A stretch of DNA of 64,000 nucleotides from Erwinia endophytica (GCF_009295515.1 NZ_RQVV01000022.1:1-64000), one strand, 5' to 3'. Shown: positions 26,374 to 36,216, counted from the stretch's first letter. Made by a program: numbers and translations. The notes: generated by a model not told the origin, from the letters alone.

Positions 26374-28128
26374 TTACTGCGCGCGACGTGAACGTTCAGC
26401 GATAATAAATAACACCGTCACCACCAACAGGATGATGACCGATGCGGCGGCCAGCGTCGGCGTCACCGACAGCAACACGTCATCCCACATCTGTTTTGGC
26501 AGGGTCTGCTTAACACCGCCGCCGACGAACAGCGCCACCGTCAACTCTTCAAAGGAGTTCAGGAAGCCAAAGATAAACGCGGCAATCAGGCTACTTTTAA
26601 TCAGTGGCAACGTTATCTCCCGCAAGGTACGCCAGCGACTGGCACCCAACGTTTTTGCCGCCTGATCCAGGCGCCAGTCATAGCCTTTAAAGGTGGTCAG
26701 GATAATGATGAACACCACTGGGATAGCCATCACCGTATGGCCAAGGATGATGCCCAGATCCGTTCCCACCAGCCCAAGGGTGGCAAACAGGTAGAACAAC
26801 GAGACCGCGGTAACGATATTGGGAATAATCATCGGCAGCAGGAAAGTCATCACCACCAGGCTGCCGGATTTTCCCTGATGACGGGCCAGACCCAACGCCG
26901 CAGCGCCCGCGATCAACACCGACAGTATGCCGGTGACCAACGCAATACCGAACGAACGTAGCGTAGCGCCAGTCCAGACCGGTGAGCCAAGATACGTCTC
27001 CATCCAGCGCAGCGAGAAGCCCGGTGGAGGAAATTGCAGAAAGCTGGAACTGCTGAAAGCCATCGGCAGGAACGACACCACCGGCAACACCAACACCAGA
27101 ATCACCAGCACGCTGAAGCAAGGCAGCAACCAGCCAACGGTCGTTCCTCCAGGAAGAAACGCCAGTATTTTCCCTACCCCATCGGTCATTTTCGCGGCAC
27201 CTGCGGTGACCGCTTGTCCCAGACGGCGAACAGACTTGCCGCTGGCATGACTTTCACCACCGGAAATCGCCGACAGACCAAACAGTCGGTCATAGCAGAA
27301 GCACACAATCAGCGTAGTCAGCAACAGCAACATCGCCACCGCGCCAGCCAACCGCCAGTTAAGCAGTTGCTGCACCTGGGTAATCAGCAGTTGACCAATC
27401 ACCGAATCCTGTGGGCTACCGAGCAATGCCGGGGTGATAAAGAAGCCCAACGAACCAATAAAAATAAGCAGGCAAGCCGCCACCACGCCAGGCATGGAAA
27501 GCGGGAAAAAAATGCGCCAGAAACTCTGCACCCGTGAAGCCCCCAGGGTGTGGCCTGCGCGCATCAGCCCATGATCAATGCCGGTCATGGTCGGCAACAT
27601 GGTGATAATCGCCAACGGCAGCATACTGTGCGCCATCGCAAAGACCACCACGCCGCGGGTATAAAGGATGTTCAGCGGCTGGTCGGCGCCCATCGACATC
27701 AGGATTTCCGACAGAATGCCACGCCGCGAGAGTACCACCAACCAGGCGAAATTTTTCAGCAGCGCACTGGTCCAGAAAGGTAACAGGATCAACCACATTA
27801 GCCGTCTGCGGGCATTTTCACTGCGTTGCGACAACCAGTACGCCACCGGATAACCGACTAACAGACAGCTCAGCGTGGTTTGCAGCGCAATAACGAAGGT
27901 ATTGATCATGACCTTCACATAGATCCCAGCACCAAACATCTGGCGCCAGACATCCAGCGAAAAGCCGCCGTCGTTCCCATGGAAACTCAGCAGCATCAAT
28001 TTCAGGGTGGGCCAGGCGAGAAACAGCGCCAGAAATAACAAACCCGGCGCACTCAGCCACAGGGGATGCCAGCGTCGCTTCGCAGTCGGCATCATTTTTT
28101 TCGCCTCAGAGGTTGCAAGTTCGGACAA
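26374..28128 (-). CDS. Fused two-domain ABC permease
   Basis: The 584-residue inner-membrane protein contains two complete permease halves (residues 25-285 and 325-580), each with about six helices and its own EAA loop for docking the ATPase: HTLGASRVQSFWRIFFPLSM and KTLGASRWRTLREITLPLIK. In PotBC-type systems the halves are separate genes; fused versions occur in ThiP and FbpB-like transporters. A single copy therefore forms the whole channel with two ATPase subunits. It lies 51 bases after the binding-protein gene. Confidence 0.87.
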   Translation of the reverse strand: MSELATSEAKKMMPTAKRRWHPLWLSAPGLLFLALFLAWPTLKLMLLSFHGNDGGFSLDVWRQMFGAGIYVKVMINTFVIALQTTLSCLLVGYPVAYWLSQRSENARRRLMWLILLPFWTSALLKNFAWLVVLSRRGILSEILMSMGADQPLNILYTRGVVVFAMAHSMLPLAIITMLPTMTGIDHGLMRAGHTLGASRVQSFWRIFFPLSMPGVVAACLLIFIGSLGFFITPALLGSPQDSVIGQLLITQVQQLLNWRLAGAVAMLLLLTTLIVCFCYDRLFGLSAISGGESHASGKSVRRLGQAVTAGAAKMTDGVGKILAFLPGGTTVGWLLPCFSVLVILVLVLPVVSFLPMAFSSSSFLQFPPPGFSLRWMETYLGSPVWTGATLRSFGIALVTGILSVLIAGAAALGLARHQGKSGSLVVMTFLLPMIIPNIVTAVSLFYLFATLGLVGTDLGIILGHTVMAIPVVFIIILTTFKGYDWRLDQAAKTLGASRWRTLREITLPLIKSSLIAAFIFGFLNSFEELTVALFVGGGVKQTLPKQMWDDVLLSVTPTLAAASVIILLVVTVLFIIAERSRRAQ

Positions 28129-28178
28129 GGAATTTTCCTCACAAAAAACGGGTGGCGCTTACCGCGCCACGACCAGGA

Positions 28179-29264
28179 TTAACTCATTACCCACTTTTCA
28201 AAACGTTCCGTCAGCGCCACCTGGTTATCACCCCAGTAGTCCGCGCCTAACTGTGCCAGCCCCTGGATATGATCCGGCGCCGTTGGCAACAGGGCGGCCT
28301 TTTTCTTATCGATAAAGTCATAGGCTTTAATATTGGTCGGGCCGCAGGCCAGATCATTGGTGTACATCGACTGACGTTTTGCATCCATACAAAACTGGAT
28401 GAACTGACGCGCCGCTTCCAGCTTCGGACTGCCATGCGGGATAGTGAAGCCATCAATGTTATAGAGACCCTGGCCCCAGGCGATTGACGCTGGCGTACCG
28501 GCATCAATCGCTGTCTGGGCGCGGGTACTCCAGATGCTCATCATATCCAGCTCGCCGCTCTGCAACATCTGCGTCGCCTGTGCGCCACTGGTCCACCAGA
28601 CATCAATACTGCTGCGGATTTTATCGAGGCTGCGGAATGCCCGATCGACATCCAGCGGATAGAGTTTTTTCGGATCGACGCCATCGGCCATCAACGCCAG
28701 TTCCAGCGTACACACCGGGCTACGCCACAGACCGCGGCGACCTTTGAATTTGGCGGTATCCCAGAAATCAGTCCAGTTAGTCGGCGCGGTCTTGCCGTCG
28801 AAGGTATCGGTACGGTAACCCAGCGCCAACGCGTAAATGCTCACACCGCCGAACTGCGGGGTGATCGCGCCCTTGACATAATGCTCGGGATCCGCGACCT
28901 GGAGATGCAGATCCTCCAGATACGGCTTCGGCATTTTGTTCAGGCGCACCAGGTGTTCCGGGTTGAGCAACGCCACATCAAACAGGTAACTTTTGGTATC
29001 TACCATCATCTGGAACTGCGGTACCGGATCCGGCCCCAACACCGTATTAATAATTTTGATCCCGGTCGCTTCTTCAAAGGGTTTATAAAACGCTTTGCTG
29101 AATCCCGTACCGTATGGGCCGCCAACATCGGCGACCGTCAGGGTCGTGACCTCTGCCGCCCGCGCCGGACGGCTGATGATCATCGGGGCAACCGCCGCGG
29201 TGACCGCCGCCCCCATACCCAGCTTAAGTGCATCACGACGAGTGTACTGTTTATTTTCTTTCAT
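28179..29264 (-). CDS. Tat-exported ABC solute-binding protein
   Basis: The 361-residue protein begins with a twin-arginine signal (TRRDALKLGMGAAVTAAVA, cut near RAA-E at residue 38), so it is exported folded. The mature part is a family 1 / PotD-type periplasmic binding protein (TLTVADVGGPYGTGFSKAFY; FEEATGIKI; AVDVWWTSGAQATQMLQSGE-like region). It is the first gene of the importer unit. Tat export of a binding protein is seen when a cofactor or tight ligand is bound early. No ligand can be read from the sequence. Confidence 0.85.
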   Translation of the reverse strand: MKENKQYTRRDALKLGMGAAVTAAVAPMIISRPARAAEVTTLTVADVGGPYGTGFSKAFYKPFEEATGIKIINTVLGPDPVPQFQMMVDTKSYLFDVALLNPEHLVRLNKMPKPYLEDLHLQVADPEHYVKGAITPQFGGVSIYALALGYRTDTFDGKTAPTNWTDFWDTAKFKGRRGLWRSPVCTLELALMADGVDPKKLYPLDVDRAFRSLDKIRSSIDVWWTSGAQATQMLQSGELDMMSIWSTRAQTAIDAGTPASIAWGQGLYNIDGFTIPHGSPKLEAARQFIQFCMDAKRQSMYTNDLACGPTNIKAYDFIDKKKAALLPTAPDHIQGLAQLGADYWGDNQVALTERFEKWVMS

Positions 29265-29371
29265 CCTGACCCCTTGTTATCCCCGTCATACTTCAAGCCA
29301 CAACCGCGTGGGTCCCGCCTCACTGACCACAGTAAGCTTATCGGGAGTCCTGCCTGATACCGCATGATTCA

Positions 29372-29410
29372 GCCTGATGGCTTCGCCCCTGTGGGGGCGG
29401 CCATCAGGCC
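29372..29410. repeat. REP-like palindrome between GH3 and ABC-importer genes
   Basis: GCCTGATGGC (29372-29381) pairs perfectly with GCCATCAGGC (29400-29409); inside it CGCCCC pairs with GGGGCG around a TGTG loop, with a two-base bulge. The GCCTGATG...ATCAGGC ends and the bulged stem are those of enterobacterial REP elements. No T-run follows on either strand, so it is not a classical terminator. It may protect 3' ends of GH3 mRNA. Confidence 0.6.
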
Positions 29411-29504
29411 ACGGCGCATTCGCGTTTTGCTCCTGCAACTCGAATTATTGTGGGGTGTTATCATCACAAATAATGTTATATACCGGCACAGATGCCGCTG
29501 ATTT

Positions 29505-31868
29505 TTACGCCTGTTCCTGCGCTTTAATGGCGCAGTTAACCTCATCAATCAGTTGATCGATTGCCTCATCGGCAAAATGCTGACGGAAACGACGATCAAA
29601 GGTGGTGAAAATGCTGAAGAACGAGTTTTTACAATGCTCCAGCATCCGGTCAGCATCGGCGGCATTCACCGACAACTGCGTCTGCAGGAAGCGATTGAAG
29701 TATTCACGCGCCAGTGGGTTCTCCAGCACGAAAATCGGCTGCGTGTCACGCGAGATCAAGCGATACTGCGCAACGGTACTGAGGCAATGCAGACTGGCCT
29801 GCAACGGCAGATCGCGAGAGTTTGTCCCAACGCTGAGCTGTACTTCCCCGCCTTCGAGCACCCACTGCTGACGACCGGTGTGGTAGTAACGTAAATCGGC
29901 GGCGGGTACCGTCAGCGTCACGCGACGTTGTTCGCCAGGTTGCAACTCGACCTTGCAGAAAGCACGTAACTCCTGGCGTGGACGCCTACGCGGCGAGTGC
30001 GGATAGTGACTGTATAACTGACAAATTTCTTTCCCGGCACGCGAACTGTTATTGTGCAGCGTGAAGCTGACGGTCACCGTTTCGCCATCGCGCAGGCTGT
30101 CGCGGTCGAGTACAATGTCGCTGTAGACAAACTGGCTGTAGCTCAGCCCGTAACCAAACGGGAACAACGGCTCGACATTGCGGGCGTCGTACCAGCGATA
30201 CCCCACGAAAATCCCTTCACTGTAATAATGACGGCCATTCTCGCCAGGATAGCTGTGCCAGCCAGGAATATCCTCGATACGTTGTGGGAAGGTCACCGTC
30301 AGCTTACCGCACGGGTTAACCACACCGAATAACACCTCTGCCAGGCCACCGCCCATCGCCTGCCCCGCGTAAAAGGTTTCCACCACCGCACTGACTTCCG
30401 CCAGCCACGGCATCACCACCGCATCCGGATTGGCCAGCACCACAATCACCTTGTCATGCACCGCCGCCAGGGCACGGATCAGTGCATCATGGCCCTGCTG
30501 TAAGTCCAGTGTGCGGCGGTCAGAACCTTCGCCGTCATAACCATCTTCACTGTTGACAAATACCAGTACACGATCGGCCTGACGCGCGGCGGCACAGGCT
30601 TCTTCAATCAGTGACTGATGCTCAGCCGCCTCGTCGCTGGTCCCCTGGCACCAGCTCACATCCATGCTGTCGCCGGCATATTTCAGGATTTCATCGTAAG
30701 GAATATCCACCCGCGTCGGCGTGGTAGTGGCACAGCCCGATCCCTGAATAACCGGTTTCTTCGCGCCTTCACCAACCACCAGCAAATGGCGACAATGTGC
30801 CGCGTCTAACGGTAAAGCCTGTTGGTCGTTTTTCAGTAGCACGATAGATTCAGCCACCATCCGACGCGCCAGGGCATGATGCGCATCGACATCCATTGGC
30901 GTACCCGGTTTTTCCGCCGCTTTCGCCTGCTGGACCAGGCCGAGGATACGTTCCGCTGAACGTTCAGCCTGCTCACGCGGCACGGCTCCCGTTTTCAGGG
31001 CATGAACCAGGCTGGCTTTGCGCGTTTCACTTTCCGGCATGTCGAGGTCGTTGCCTGCCATCAGCGACAACGGGCGATCTTTAATCCCGTGCCAGTCCGC
31101 CACCACCACGCCTTTGAAGCCCCATTCTTTACGCAGTACCTCTTCCAGCAACCAGTGATTTTCAGCGGTATGCACCCCATTCAGTCGGTTATAGGAACTC
31201 ATGACTGTCCAGGGATGCGCCTGCTTAACGGCACGTTCAAAACCACGCAGGTAAATTTCCCGCAGCGCCCGCTCATCAACGATGGAATCCATGCTGGTGC
31301 GTTCCACCTCGCAGTTATTACAGGCGAAGTGTTTCAGGGAAGCTCCCACGCCCTGCTGTTGCAGGCCGTTGATCACCCCGCTGGCTATCTCGCCGCTGAT
31401 CAGGGGATCTTCAGAATAATATTCGTAGCTGCGACCGCCCAGCGGCGTACGACGGATGTTGATGCCCGGTCCGAGCAGCAAATGCACACCAAGATGTTGA
31501 CACTCTTTCCCCAGCGCCTCACCCAGAGTCTGCGCCAGATTGACATCCCAGCTACAGGCAAAACTGGAACCATTAGGGAAACACGTGGCGGGGCGCATCG
31601 TCCCCCAGGCTACTTCAACGTCTTTTGCGCGCTGATTGACAACATTAAGAAAGGCCGAGAAATCCTGGCCGCCCTTTTCATCCTGTTCGATCTGTTGGAT
31701 GGAGTAACGTACACCGTAGGTGCCATCTGTCATGACCATATGGGGGATCCCCAGGCGTGCATTGGCTTCGGTTTTCCACATGCCGTGACCACTGAGAATG
31801 TCGCCAAGCTCTTCCGGGGTCATTGATTTGGCCAGAGACAAAAAATGTTGAGATAAAACAGTGCTCAT
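29505..31868 (-). CDS. Glycoside hydrolase family 3 beta-glucosidase-like enzyme
   Basis: The 787-residue protein has no signal peptide and should be cytoplasmic. It has the GH3 N-terminal barrel with the nucleophile Asp in GFKGVVVADWHGIKDR, the alpha/beta sandwich (about 340-540; VVLANPDAVVMPWLAEVSAVVETF), and a fibronectin-III-like domain (about 590-680; FPFGYGLSYSQF then TVSFTLHNNSSRAGKE). A C-terminal tail of about 100 residues is extra. GH3 enzymes release terminal beta-glucose or similar sugars, often from plant glycosides. Located upstream of the importer on the same strand, 240 bases apart; it may free an aglycone or sugar from an imported glycoside. Confidence 0.88.
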   Translation of the reverse strand: MSTVLSQHFLSLAKSMTPEELGDILSGHGMWKTEANARLGIPHMVMTDGTYGVRYSIQQIEQDEKGGQDFSAFLNVVNQRAKDVEVAWGTMRPATCFPNGSSFACSWDVNLAQTLGEALGKECQHLGVHLLLGPGINIRRTPLGGRSYEYYSEDPLISGEIASGVINGLQQQGVGASLKHFACNNCEVERTSMDSIVDERALREIYLRGFERAVKQAHPWTVMSSYNRLNGVHTAENHWLLEEVLRKEWGFKGVVVADWHGIKDRPLSLMAGNDLDMPESETRKASLVHALKTGAVPREQAERSAERILGLVQQAKAAEKPGTPMDVDAHHALARRMVAESIVLLKNDQQALPLDAAHCRHLLVVGEGAKKPVIQGSGCATTTPTRVDIPYDEILKYAGDSMDVSWCQGTSDEAAEHQSLIEEACAAARQADRVLVFVNSEDGYDGEGSDRRTLDLQQGHDALIRALAAVHDKVIVVLANPDAVVMPWLAEVSAVVETFYAGQAMGGGLAEVLFGVVNPCGKLTVTFPQRIEDIPGWHSYPGENGRHYYSEGIFVGYRWYDARNVEPLFPFGYGLSYSQFVYSDIVLDRDSLRDGETVTVSFTLHNNSSRAGKEICQLYSHYPHSPRRRPRQELRAFCKVELQPGEQRRVTLTVPAADLRYYHTGRQQWVLEGGEVQLSVGTNSRDLPLQASLHCLSTVAQYRLISRDTQPIFVLENPLAREYFNRFLQTQLSVNAADADRMLEHCKNSFFSIFTTFDRRFRQHFADEAIDQLIDEVNCAIKAQEQA

Positions 31869-32271
31869 GCCGGTGTTTTCCTGTCAGATAAAAGCGGCGA
31901 GCGATCGCCACATAATTCGCTGGCCTTCAATATGGACTGCCTGGACACCGTGGCGAAAGAAGTAAAATGTTGCTCTCTGAAATTAAAAAAACTATCCAAA
32001 AAGGGGGGTTAAATAGCCATATCAATAGCGAGAAATATGCGGATAATATCGTCAGACCCGTTGTTCAATTGCGCCAAAATAGTACCAATGCTCCACCATG
32101 CGGCAGCGAAATGCACAATAACAGGGCACCCTTCCCACGCCATACGACGTTATCAGCCAGATAGCGCTTATTTCGTCTGGCACAGTTATTGCTTTTGTTC
32201 CCTTGCATCGCTTTTTTGTTCTCACAGAAAGCTCTGACATAACCAAATACTAATCAGAGAGATCACCTGCC
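31869..32271. other. Divergent GH3 / LysR control region
   Basis: About 400 bases between the divergent GH3 and LysR genes. It is AT-rich near 31960-32050. LysR proteins usually bind such regions at T-N11-A sites, but several weak matches exist and none stands out. No gene is supported here. Confidence 0.4.
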
Positions 32272-33219
32272 ATGGCTCACTTCACACTTCGTCAGCTTAA
32301 ATATTTTATTACTGTGGTTGAGCACAAGAGTATTGCCGAGGCCTCACGCCATCTGCATATCGCTCAACCCTCGATTTCAACCGCGATAAAAAGTCTGGAA
32401 GAGAGTTTCGAACAACAGCTTTTTATCCGCCATCACGCCCAAGGAGTTTCGCTGACCCCCAGCGGACGCCGCTTTTATGAAAAAGCCGCCGAATTGTTGC
32501 GCATGTCCCGGCAGTTTGAGCAAAATACCAGAGCGGATAATGACATGGTGGCCGGTACGCTTTCCGTCGGCTGTTTCGAAACCGCCGCGCCTCTTTATAT
32601 GCCGAAGCTGATTGCCGGTTTCAAAAAACTCTATCCGAATATTGAAGTGCAGATCTCTGACGGCGAGCAGCATGAGCTCACCGATGGTTTGCACCGTGGG
32701 CGTTTTGATATGGCCATCCTCTATCGCCATGAGCTGGACAGCAGTATCCACGCCGAACCATTGAAAGCGCCGCAAAAACCCTACGCGTTGCTGCCTGCCG
32801 ACCATCCGCTGGCCCTGCGCAACAGTGTCAGTCTGGAAGAACTAAGCGTTGAACCGATGATCTTGCTGGACGTGGTACCCAGCCGGAACTATTTCCTTGA
32901 TATTTTTAAACAAAAGGGGCTGTCACCCAATGTCGCCTTCAGTTCGCCGTCGATCGAGATGGTTCGCTGTATGGTGGGTCAGGGATTTGGCTTTTCCTTG
33001 CTGGTGACCCGGCCTTTTCCAGACTTTACCTATGACGGCAAGCGCGTGAAACGGGTGACCATTCGCGATGAGATGGAGGGTTCGTGCCTGGTGATGGCAC
33101 ATTTACGCCATGCCGAGCCCACGCGTCCGACACAGCTGTTTATGGATTACTGCCGTTCTCAGGAATTAACGCCGGAGCACCTCAGCAAATCCGAGATGCT
33201 CCCGCTGTCAGCGGCTTAA
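32272..33219 (+). CDS. LysR-family regulator divergent from the GH3 gene
   Basis: The 315-residue protein has a LysR winged helix (residues 1-60; FITVVEHKSIAEASRHLHIA followed by QPSISTAI) and an effector domain with AGTLSVGCFETAAPLYMPKL. This second pattern resembles LysR members with acidic or aromatic effectors. It is divergent from the GH3-importer-monooxygenase set, so it is the likely regulator of that set. Its 3' end overlaps the end of the convergent M20 gene by four bases. Confidence 0.85.
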   Translation: MAHFTLRQLKYFITVVEHKSIAEASRHLHIAQPSISTAIKSLEESFEQQLFIRHHAQGVSLTPSGRRFYEKAAELLRMSRQFEQNTRADNDMVAGTLSVGCFETAAPLYMPKLIAGFKKLYPNIEVQISDGEQHELTDGLHRGRFDMAILYRHELDSSIHAEPLKAPQKPYALLPADHPLALRNSVSLEELSVEPMILLDVVPSRNYFLDIFKQKGLSPNVAFSSPSIEMVRCMVGQGFGFSLLVTRPFPDFTYDGKRVKRVTIRDEMEGSCLVMAHLRHAEPTRPTQLFMDYCRSQELTPEHLSKSEMLPLSAA

Positions 33220-34370
33220 ACTGTTTGTAGCCAGTGACACAGGCGGAGCAGAAAGTCGTCGCACTCCGCCAGTTGTTGCAGGCTGATAAACTCATCGGGC
33301 TTATGCCCTTGCGCCATTGAGCCAGGACCGCACACCAGAGTCGGAATGCCATGCTGCTGGAACAATCCGCCCTCGGTGCCAAAGGCCACCGTATGTAATG
33401 CGTCCGGCGGCGGCAGTAACGCCAGCACCTCATCAATCGCCGCACTGTTCGCGGTTTGCAAACCGGGATAGTGACTCAACGGGCTAAAGGTAATCGCGCA
33501 GTCCGGCGAAACACGCCGCATCTGCGGCAGCAACTCTCGCTGGCACCAGGCAGCCAGTTGATCCAGCATCGGCTGGACTTCCACGCCAGGCAACATACGG
33601 ATTTCAAAATCAAACTGACAGTGGGCTGGCACGATATTTAACGCCTCGCCGCCACGAATAACGCCGGTTTGCAAGGTAGAGAACGGCGGGTCGAAGGCGA
33701 TATTTTGTTGCAATTGCAGTTGTTCCGCCAACGCCATTAACCGCTGAATAATCCGCACGGCATATTCAATCGCGTTCACCCCTTGCGGGGTATAGGCCGA
33801 ATGGCTGGCGTGGCCAGTGACCTCACAGCGCAGGGCGATTTTGCCCTTATGCCCAAGGATCGGTCGCATCTCCGTCGGCTCGCCGACAATACAGACCGCG
33901 GGCAACACCGGCAGGTTATCAACGTGGGCCAGCAAGCCAGGCACACCTTTGCATCCCACTTCCTCATCGTGACTGAACGCCAGCCACACCGGCTGACGCA
34001 GCGGTCGGGTCACCAGATGTGGAACCAGCGCCAGTACCGCCGCCAGCCAGCTTTTCATATCCGCCGTACCCCGACCATATAACCGGCCATCAGCCTCGTG
34101 CAGGATAAACGGCGAGCTATGCCAGCGCTGGCCGTCAACCGGCACCACATCGGTATGTCCCGACAACACAATGCCGGCCTTGTCCTGCGGTCCAATCACC
34201 GCCAGCAAGTTGGCCTTTTGCCCGCTCTCATCCAACAATATCTGACTGTTGACGCCGAATCCGGCCAGATAGTCACGGACATAGTTGATCAACGCCAGAT
34301 TGCTCTCGCGGCTGACGGTATTGAAGGCAACCAGATCAGCCAGCAGTTCCCGCGTGCCGGGCTTACTCAT
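33216..34370 (-). CDS. M20-family amidohydrolase (acetylornithine deacetylase ArgE-like)
   Basis: The 384-residue zinc enzyme has all M20 metal and catalytic motifs: SGHTDVVP, YGRGTADMKSW, SHDEEVGCKG, GEPTEMRP and the C-terminal HKPDEF. A dimerisation domain lies at about 180-290. Members remove acyl groups from N-acyl amino acids. This is probably not the biosynthetic ArgE, because it sits in a catabolic unit after RidA and DUF1028 rather than next to argC. The ATG at 34370 overlaps the DUF1028 gene end by eight bases (ATGAGTAA), a typical coupled arrangement. Confidence 0.85.
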   Translation of the reverse strand: MSKPGTRELLADLVAFNTVSRESNLALINYVRDYLAGFGVNSQILLDESGQKANLLAVIGPQDKAGIVLSGHTDVVPVDGQRWHSSPFILHEADGRLYGRGTADMKSWLAAVLALVPHLVTRPLRQPVWLAFSHDEEVGCKGVPGLLAHVDNLPVLPAVCIVGEPTEMRPILGHKGKIALRCEVTGHASHSAYTPQGVNAIEYAVRIIQRLMALAEQLQLQQNIAFDPPFSTLQTGVIRGGEALNIVPAHCQFDFEIRMLPGVEVQPMLDQLAAWCQRELLPQMRRVSPDCAITFSPLSHYPGLQTANSAAIDEVLALLPPPDALHTVAFGTEGGLFQQHGIPTLVCGPGSMAQGHKPDEFISLQQLAECDDFLLRLCHWLQTV

Positions 34371-35037
34371 CGCCAGGCACCCCATAGCTCGGCGCGTCGA
34401 CCGGATTAATCGCGCGCGTCAAATACGCTTCGCTCTGCGGTTGCCACCGTTGCCACAGTCGTGCCAGTTCGCCAATCGCATCCTGTTCGTGCCAGTCTAC
34501 CCGCAGGTCGGTCAGCGGCCAGCTTTCGCTACTCACCACCTTCATTCCGGCGGAATACACCGGTCCGGCTTCCCCACCTTCCTGTAAACCCGCCTGCAAC
34601 GCGGCAATCAGCCGGTCACCCAGTGATTGCTGCGGGTCGCGACAAAATACCCTGACCATCGCCTCGATAACCGTTGGACTGGCCAACATATTTCCCGCCG
34701 CCACACAATTCAGCCCCTGACAGTGATGATGAGTGCCCAGCGTATGCGCACCGGACCAGACGGCGCTCTGTTTGCTGTTCAGTACCGTCACCTGCCGCCA
34801 GTCGGCAAACGGTTCTGCCGCCATTTCCGCTGCCAGCGCGTCGGGGGCGTTTTCCCCCTGCGCCAGCCGCGCGAGAATTTTCGGCCCCAGCGCGGGCAAC
34901 GTCACGTTCTGGCTGGAAACCGCGCCCACACCGCTCATCAGCCACGGACAACGAGCAGCCACCGCGATGCTGGATGAACTCAGGGCAATGCCGTACTGGC
35001 CGCTGCGAGGACAAAAACCGGCAATGGAAAAGGTCAT
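34363..35037 (-). CDS. DUF1028 protein, Ntn-hydrolase-like
   Basis: The 224-residue protein begins with the DUF1028 signature TFSIAGFCPRSGQYGIALSS and has GVGAVSSQNVTLPALGPKIL, followed by the NSKQSAVWSGAHTLGTHHHC region. The fold belongs to the Ntn-hydrolase group (an N-terminal Thr after Met removal), suggesting an amidase or peptidase, but no activity is established. It lies one base after the RidA gene and overlaps the M20 gene by eight bases, so the three are a single unit acting on one substrate. Confidence 0.8.
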   Translation of the reverse strand: MTFSIAGFCPRSGQYGIALSSSSIAVAARCPWLMSGVGAVSSQNVTLPALGPKILARLAQGENAPDALAAEMAAEPFADWRQVTVLNSKQSAVWSGAHTLGTHHHCQGLNCVAAGNMLASPTVIEAMVRVFCRDPQQSLGDRLIAALQAGLQEGGEAGPVYSAGMKVVSSESWPLTDLRVDWHEQDAIGELARLWQRWQPQSEAYLTRAINPVDAPSYGVPGDE

Positions 35038-35038
35038 G

Positions 35039-35458
35039 TTATGCCTCCGGGATCACGGCAATCACATCAATTTCCACCAACCACTCTGGCTGTGCCAGCC
35101 CGGAAACCACCAGACCGGTAGAGATAGGGAACACCCCTTTCAGCCATTTGCCCACTTCCTGATAGACCGGCTCGCGATAACGCGGATCGATAATATAGGT
35201 GGTGGTTTTAACGATATGGCTGAGGTCGCTACCGGCTTCCTCCAGCAGTTGCTTGATGTTTTTCATCGCCTGTTCCGCCTGCTGTCCCGCATCGCCCAGC
35301 CCAACCAGGTTGCCTGCAAAATCGGTCCCGACCTGGCCGCGCACATAAACGGTATTACCCGCCCGAACCGCCTGGCAGAGGTCGTTATTCAACGTCTGGT
35401 TGGGATAGGTATCTTTGGTATTAAACATGCGGATGCGGGTATGTGTTGGTTGACTCAT
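35039..35458 (-). CDS. RidA-family (YjgF/YER057c) enamine/imine deaminase
   Basis: The 139-residue protein has the Rid fold and features: AVRAGNTVYVRGQVGTDFAG, the catalytic Arg region in SHIVKTTTYIIDPRYREPVY, and the C-terminal EWLVEIDVIAVIPEA. RidA proteins hydrolyse reactive enamine/imine intermediates released by PLP enzymes and amino-acid oxidases. Its place at the head of the DUF1028-M20 unit suggests clean-up or a real step in breakdown of an amino-acid derivative. Divergent from a flavin reductase gene 245 bases away. Confidence 0.83.
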   Translation of the reverse strand: MSQPTHTRIRMFNTKDTYPNQTLNNDLCQAVRAGNTVYVRGQVGTDFAGNLVGLGDAGQQAEQAMKNIKQLLEEAGSDLSHIVKTTTYIIDPRYREPVYQEVGKWLKGVFPISTGLVVSGLAQPEWLVEIDVIAVIPEA

Positions 35459-35703
35459 CGTCGGTTCCTTACAGATCTGAGGTTAACGGAAGCCACTGTG
35501 CGTGCCGCTACCGCTGCAAAATAGTGGTCTCATTTTGGCTACCAACGGCGCAGAAAATAAATAATGATTTTTATCTACAGGGCTTAGGGGAAAACTGGTT
35601 TCGCCGAGCCTCGTTTTTTTGGTGTCAGAGCATAAAAAAATACACATTTATCTTTTTCGCTCATCATGAACATACTCACGCCTGGATAATTGAGGAACTG
35701 GCT

Positions 35704-36216
35704 ATGCATTCCACTGTTAGAACGTTACCGCTGATCACCCGGGATGCGTTGATCAACGCGATGGAAAGTGGGGTGAGCGGCGTGTACATCATCGCCACTG
35801 ATGGCGCGGGAGGCAAGGCTGGCGGCACGATCAGCAGTTTGACCTTCGTTTCAGTTGAACAACGTCTGCTGATGATTTGCCTGCACCGTGACAGCCCGCT
35901 ATGCCCGGCCATTGAGCAAAATAGCGGCTTCAGCATCAACATGCTGTCCGAGGGACAAAAACCACTGGCCCAGAATTTTGCCACCGCCAGTCGTCATGCT
36001 CAGGCTTTCGACCCGGCGCACTGGAGCGAAAGCGCCGGGGGGCATCCGTTGTTACACGGCGCGGTCGCCAATTTTGACTGCCAACTGGTCAATCAACTGG
36101 TGCTGAACAGCTACGTTATCCTGGTGGGTGAAGTCAACGCCGTTCATCGCCATCCTGGGGTTCCCCTGGCCAGACAGGCTCGTCAGTATGTGCTCATCCA
36201 ACGGGATCCAGCGTAA
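35704..36216 (+). CDS. FMN-dependent flavin reductase-like protein
   Basis: The 170-residue protein is a single flavin-reductase (split-barrel FMN-binding) domain: GVSGVYIIATDG, GGTISSLTFVSVEQRLLMIC and HRDSPLCPAIEQNSGFSIN are the usual order of motifs. Such proteins reduce FMN or FAD for two-component monooxygenases. No partner oxygenase is adjacent; the FAD enzyme at 23743-24999 is of a different self-sufficient class. The ATG at 35704 has GAGGAA at good spacing; longer upstream frame is unlikely. Confidence 0.78.
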   Translation: MHSTVRTLPLITRDALINAMESGVSGVYIIATDGAGGKAGGTISSLTFVSVEQRLLMICLHRDSPLCPAIEQNSGFSINMLSEGQKPLAQNFATASRHAQAFDPAHWSESAGGHPLLHGAVANFDCQLVNQLVLNSYVILVGEVNAVHRHPGVPLARQARQYVLIQRDPA

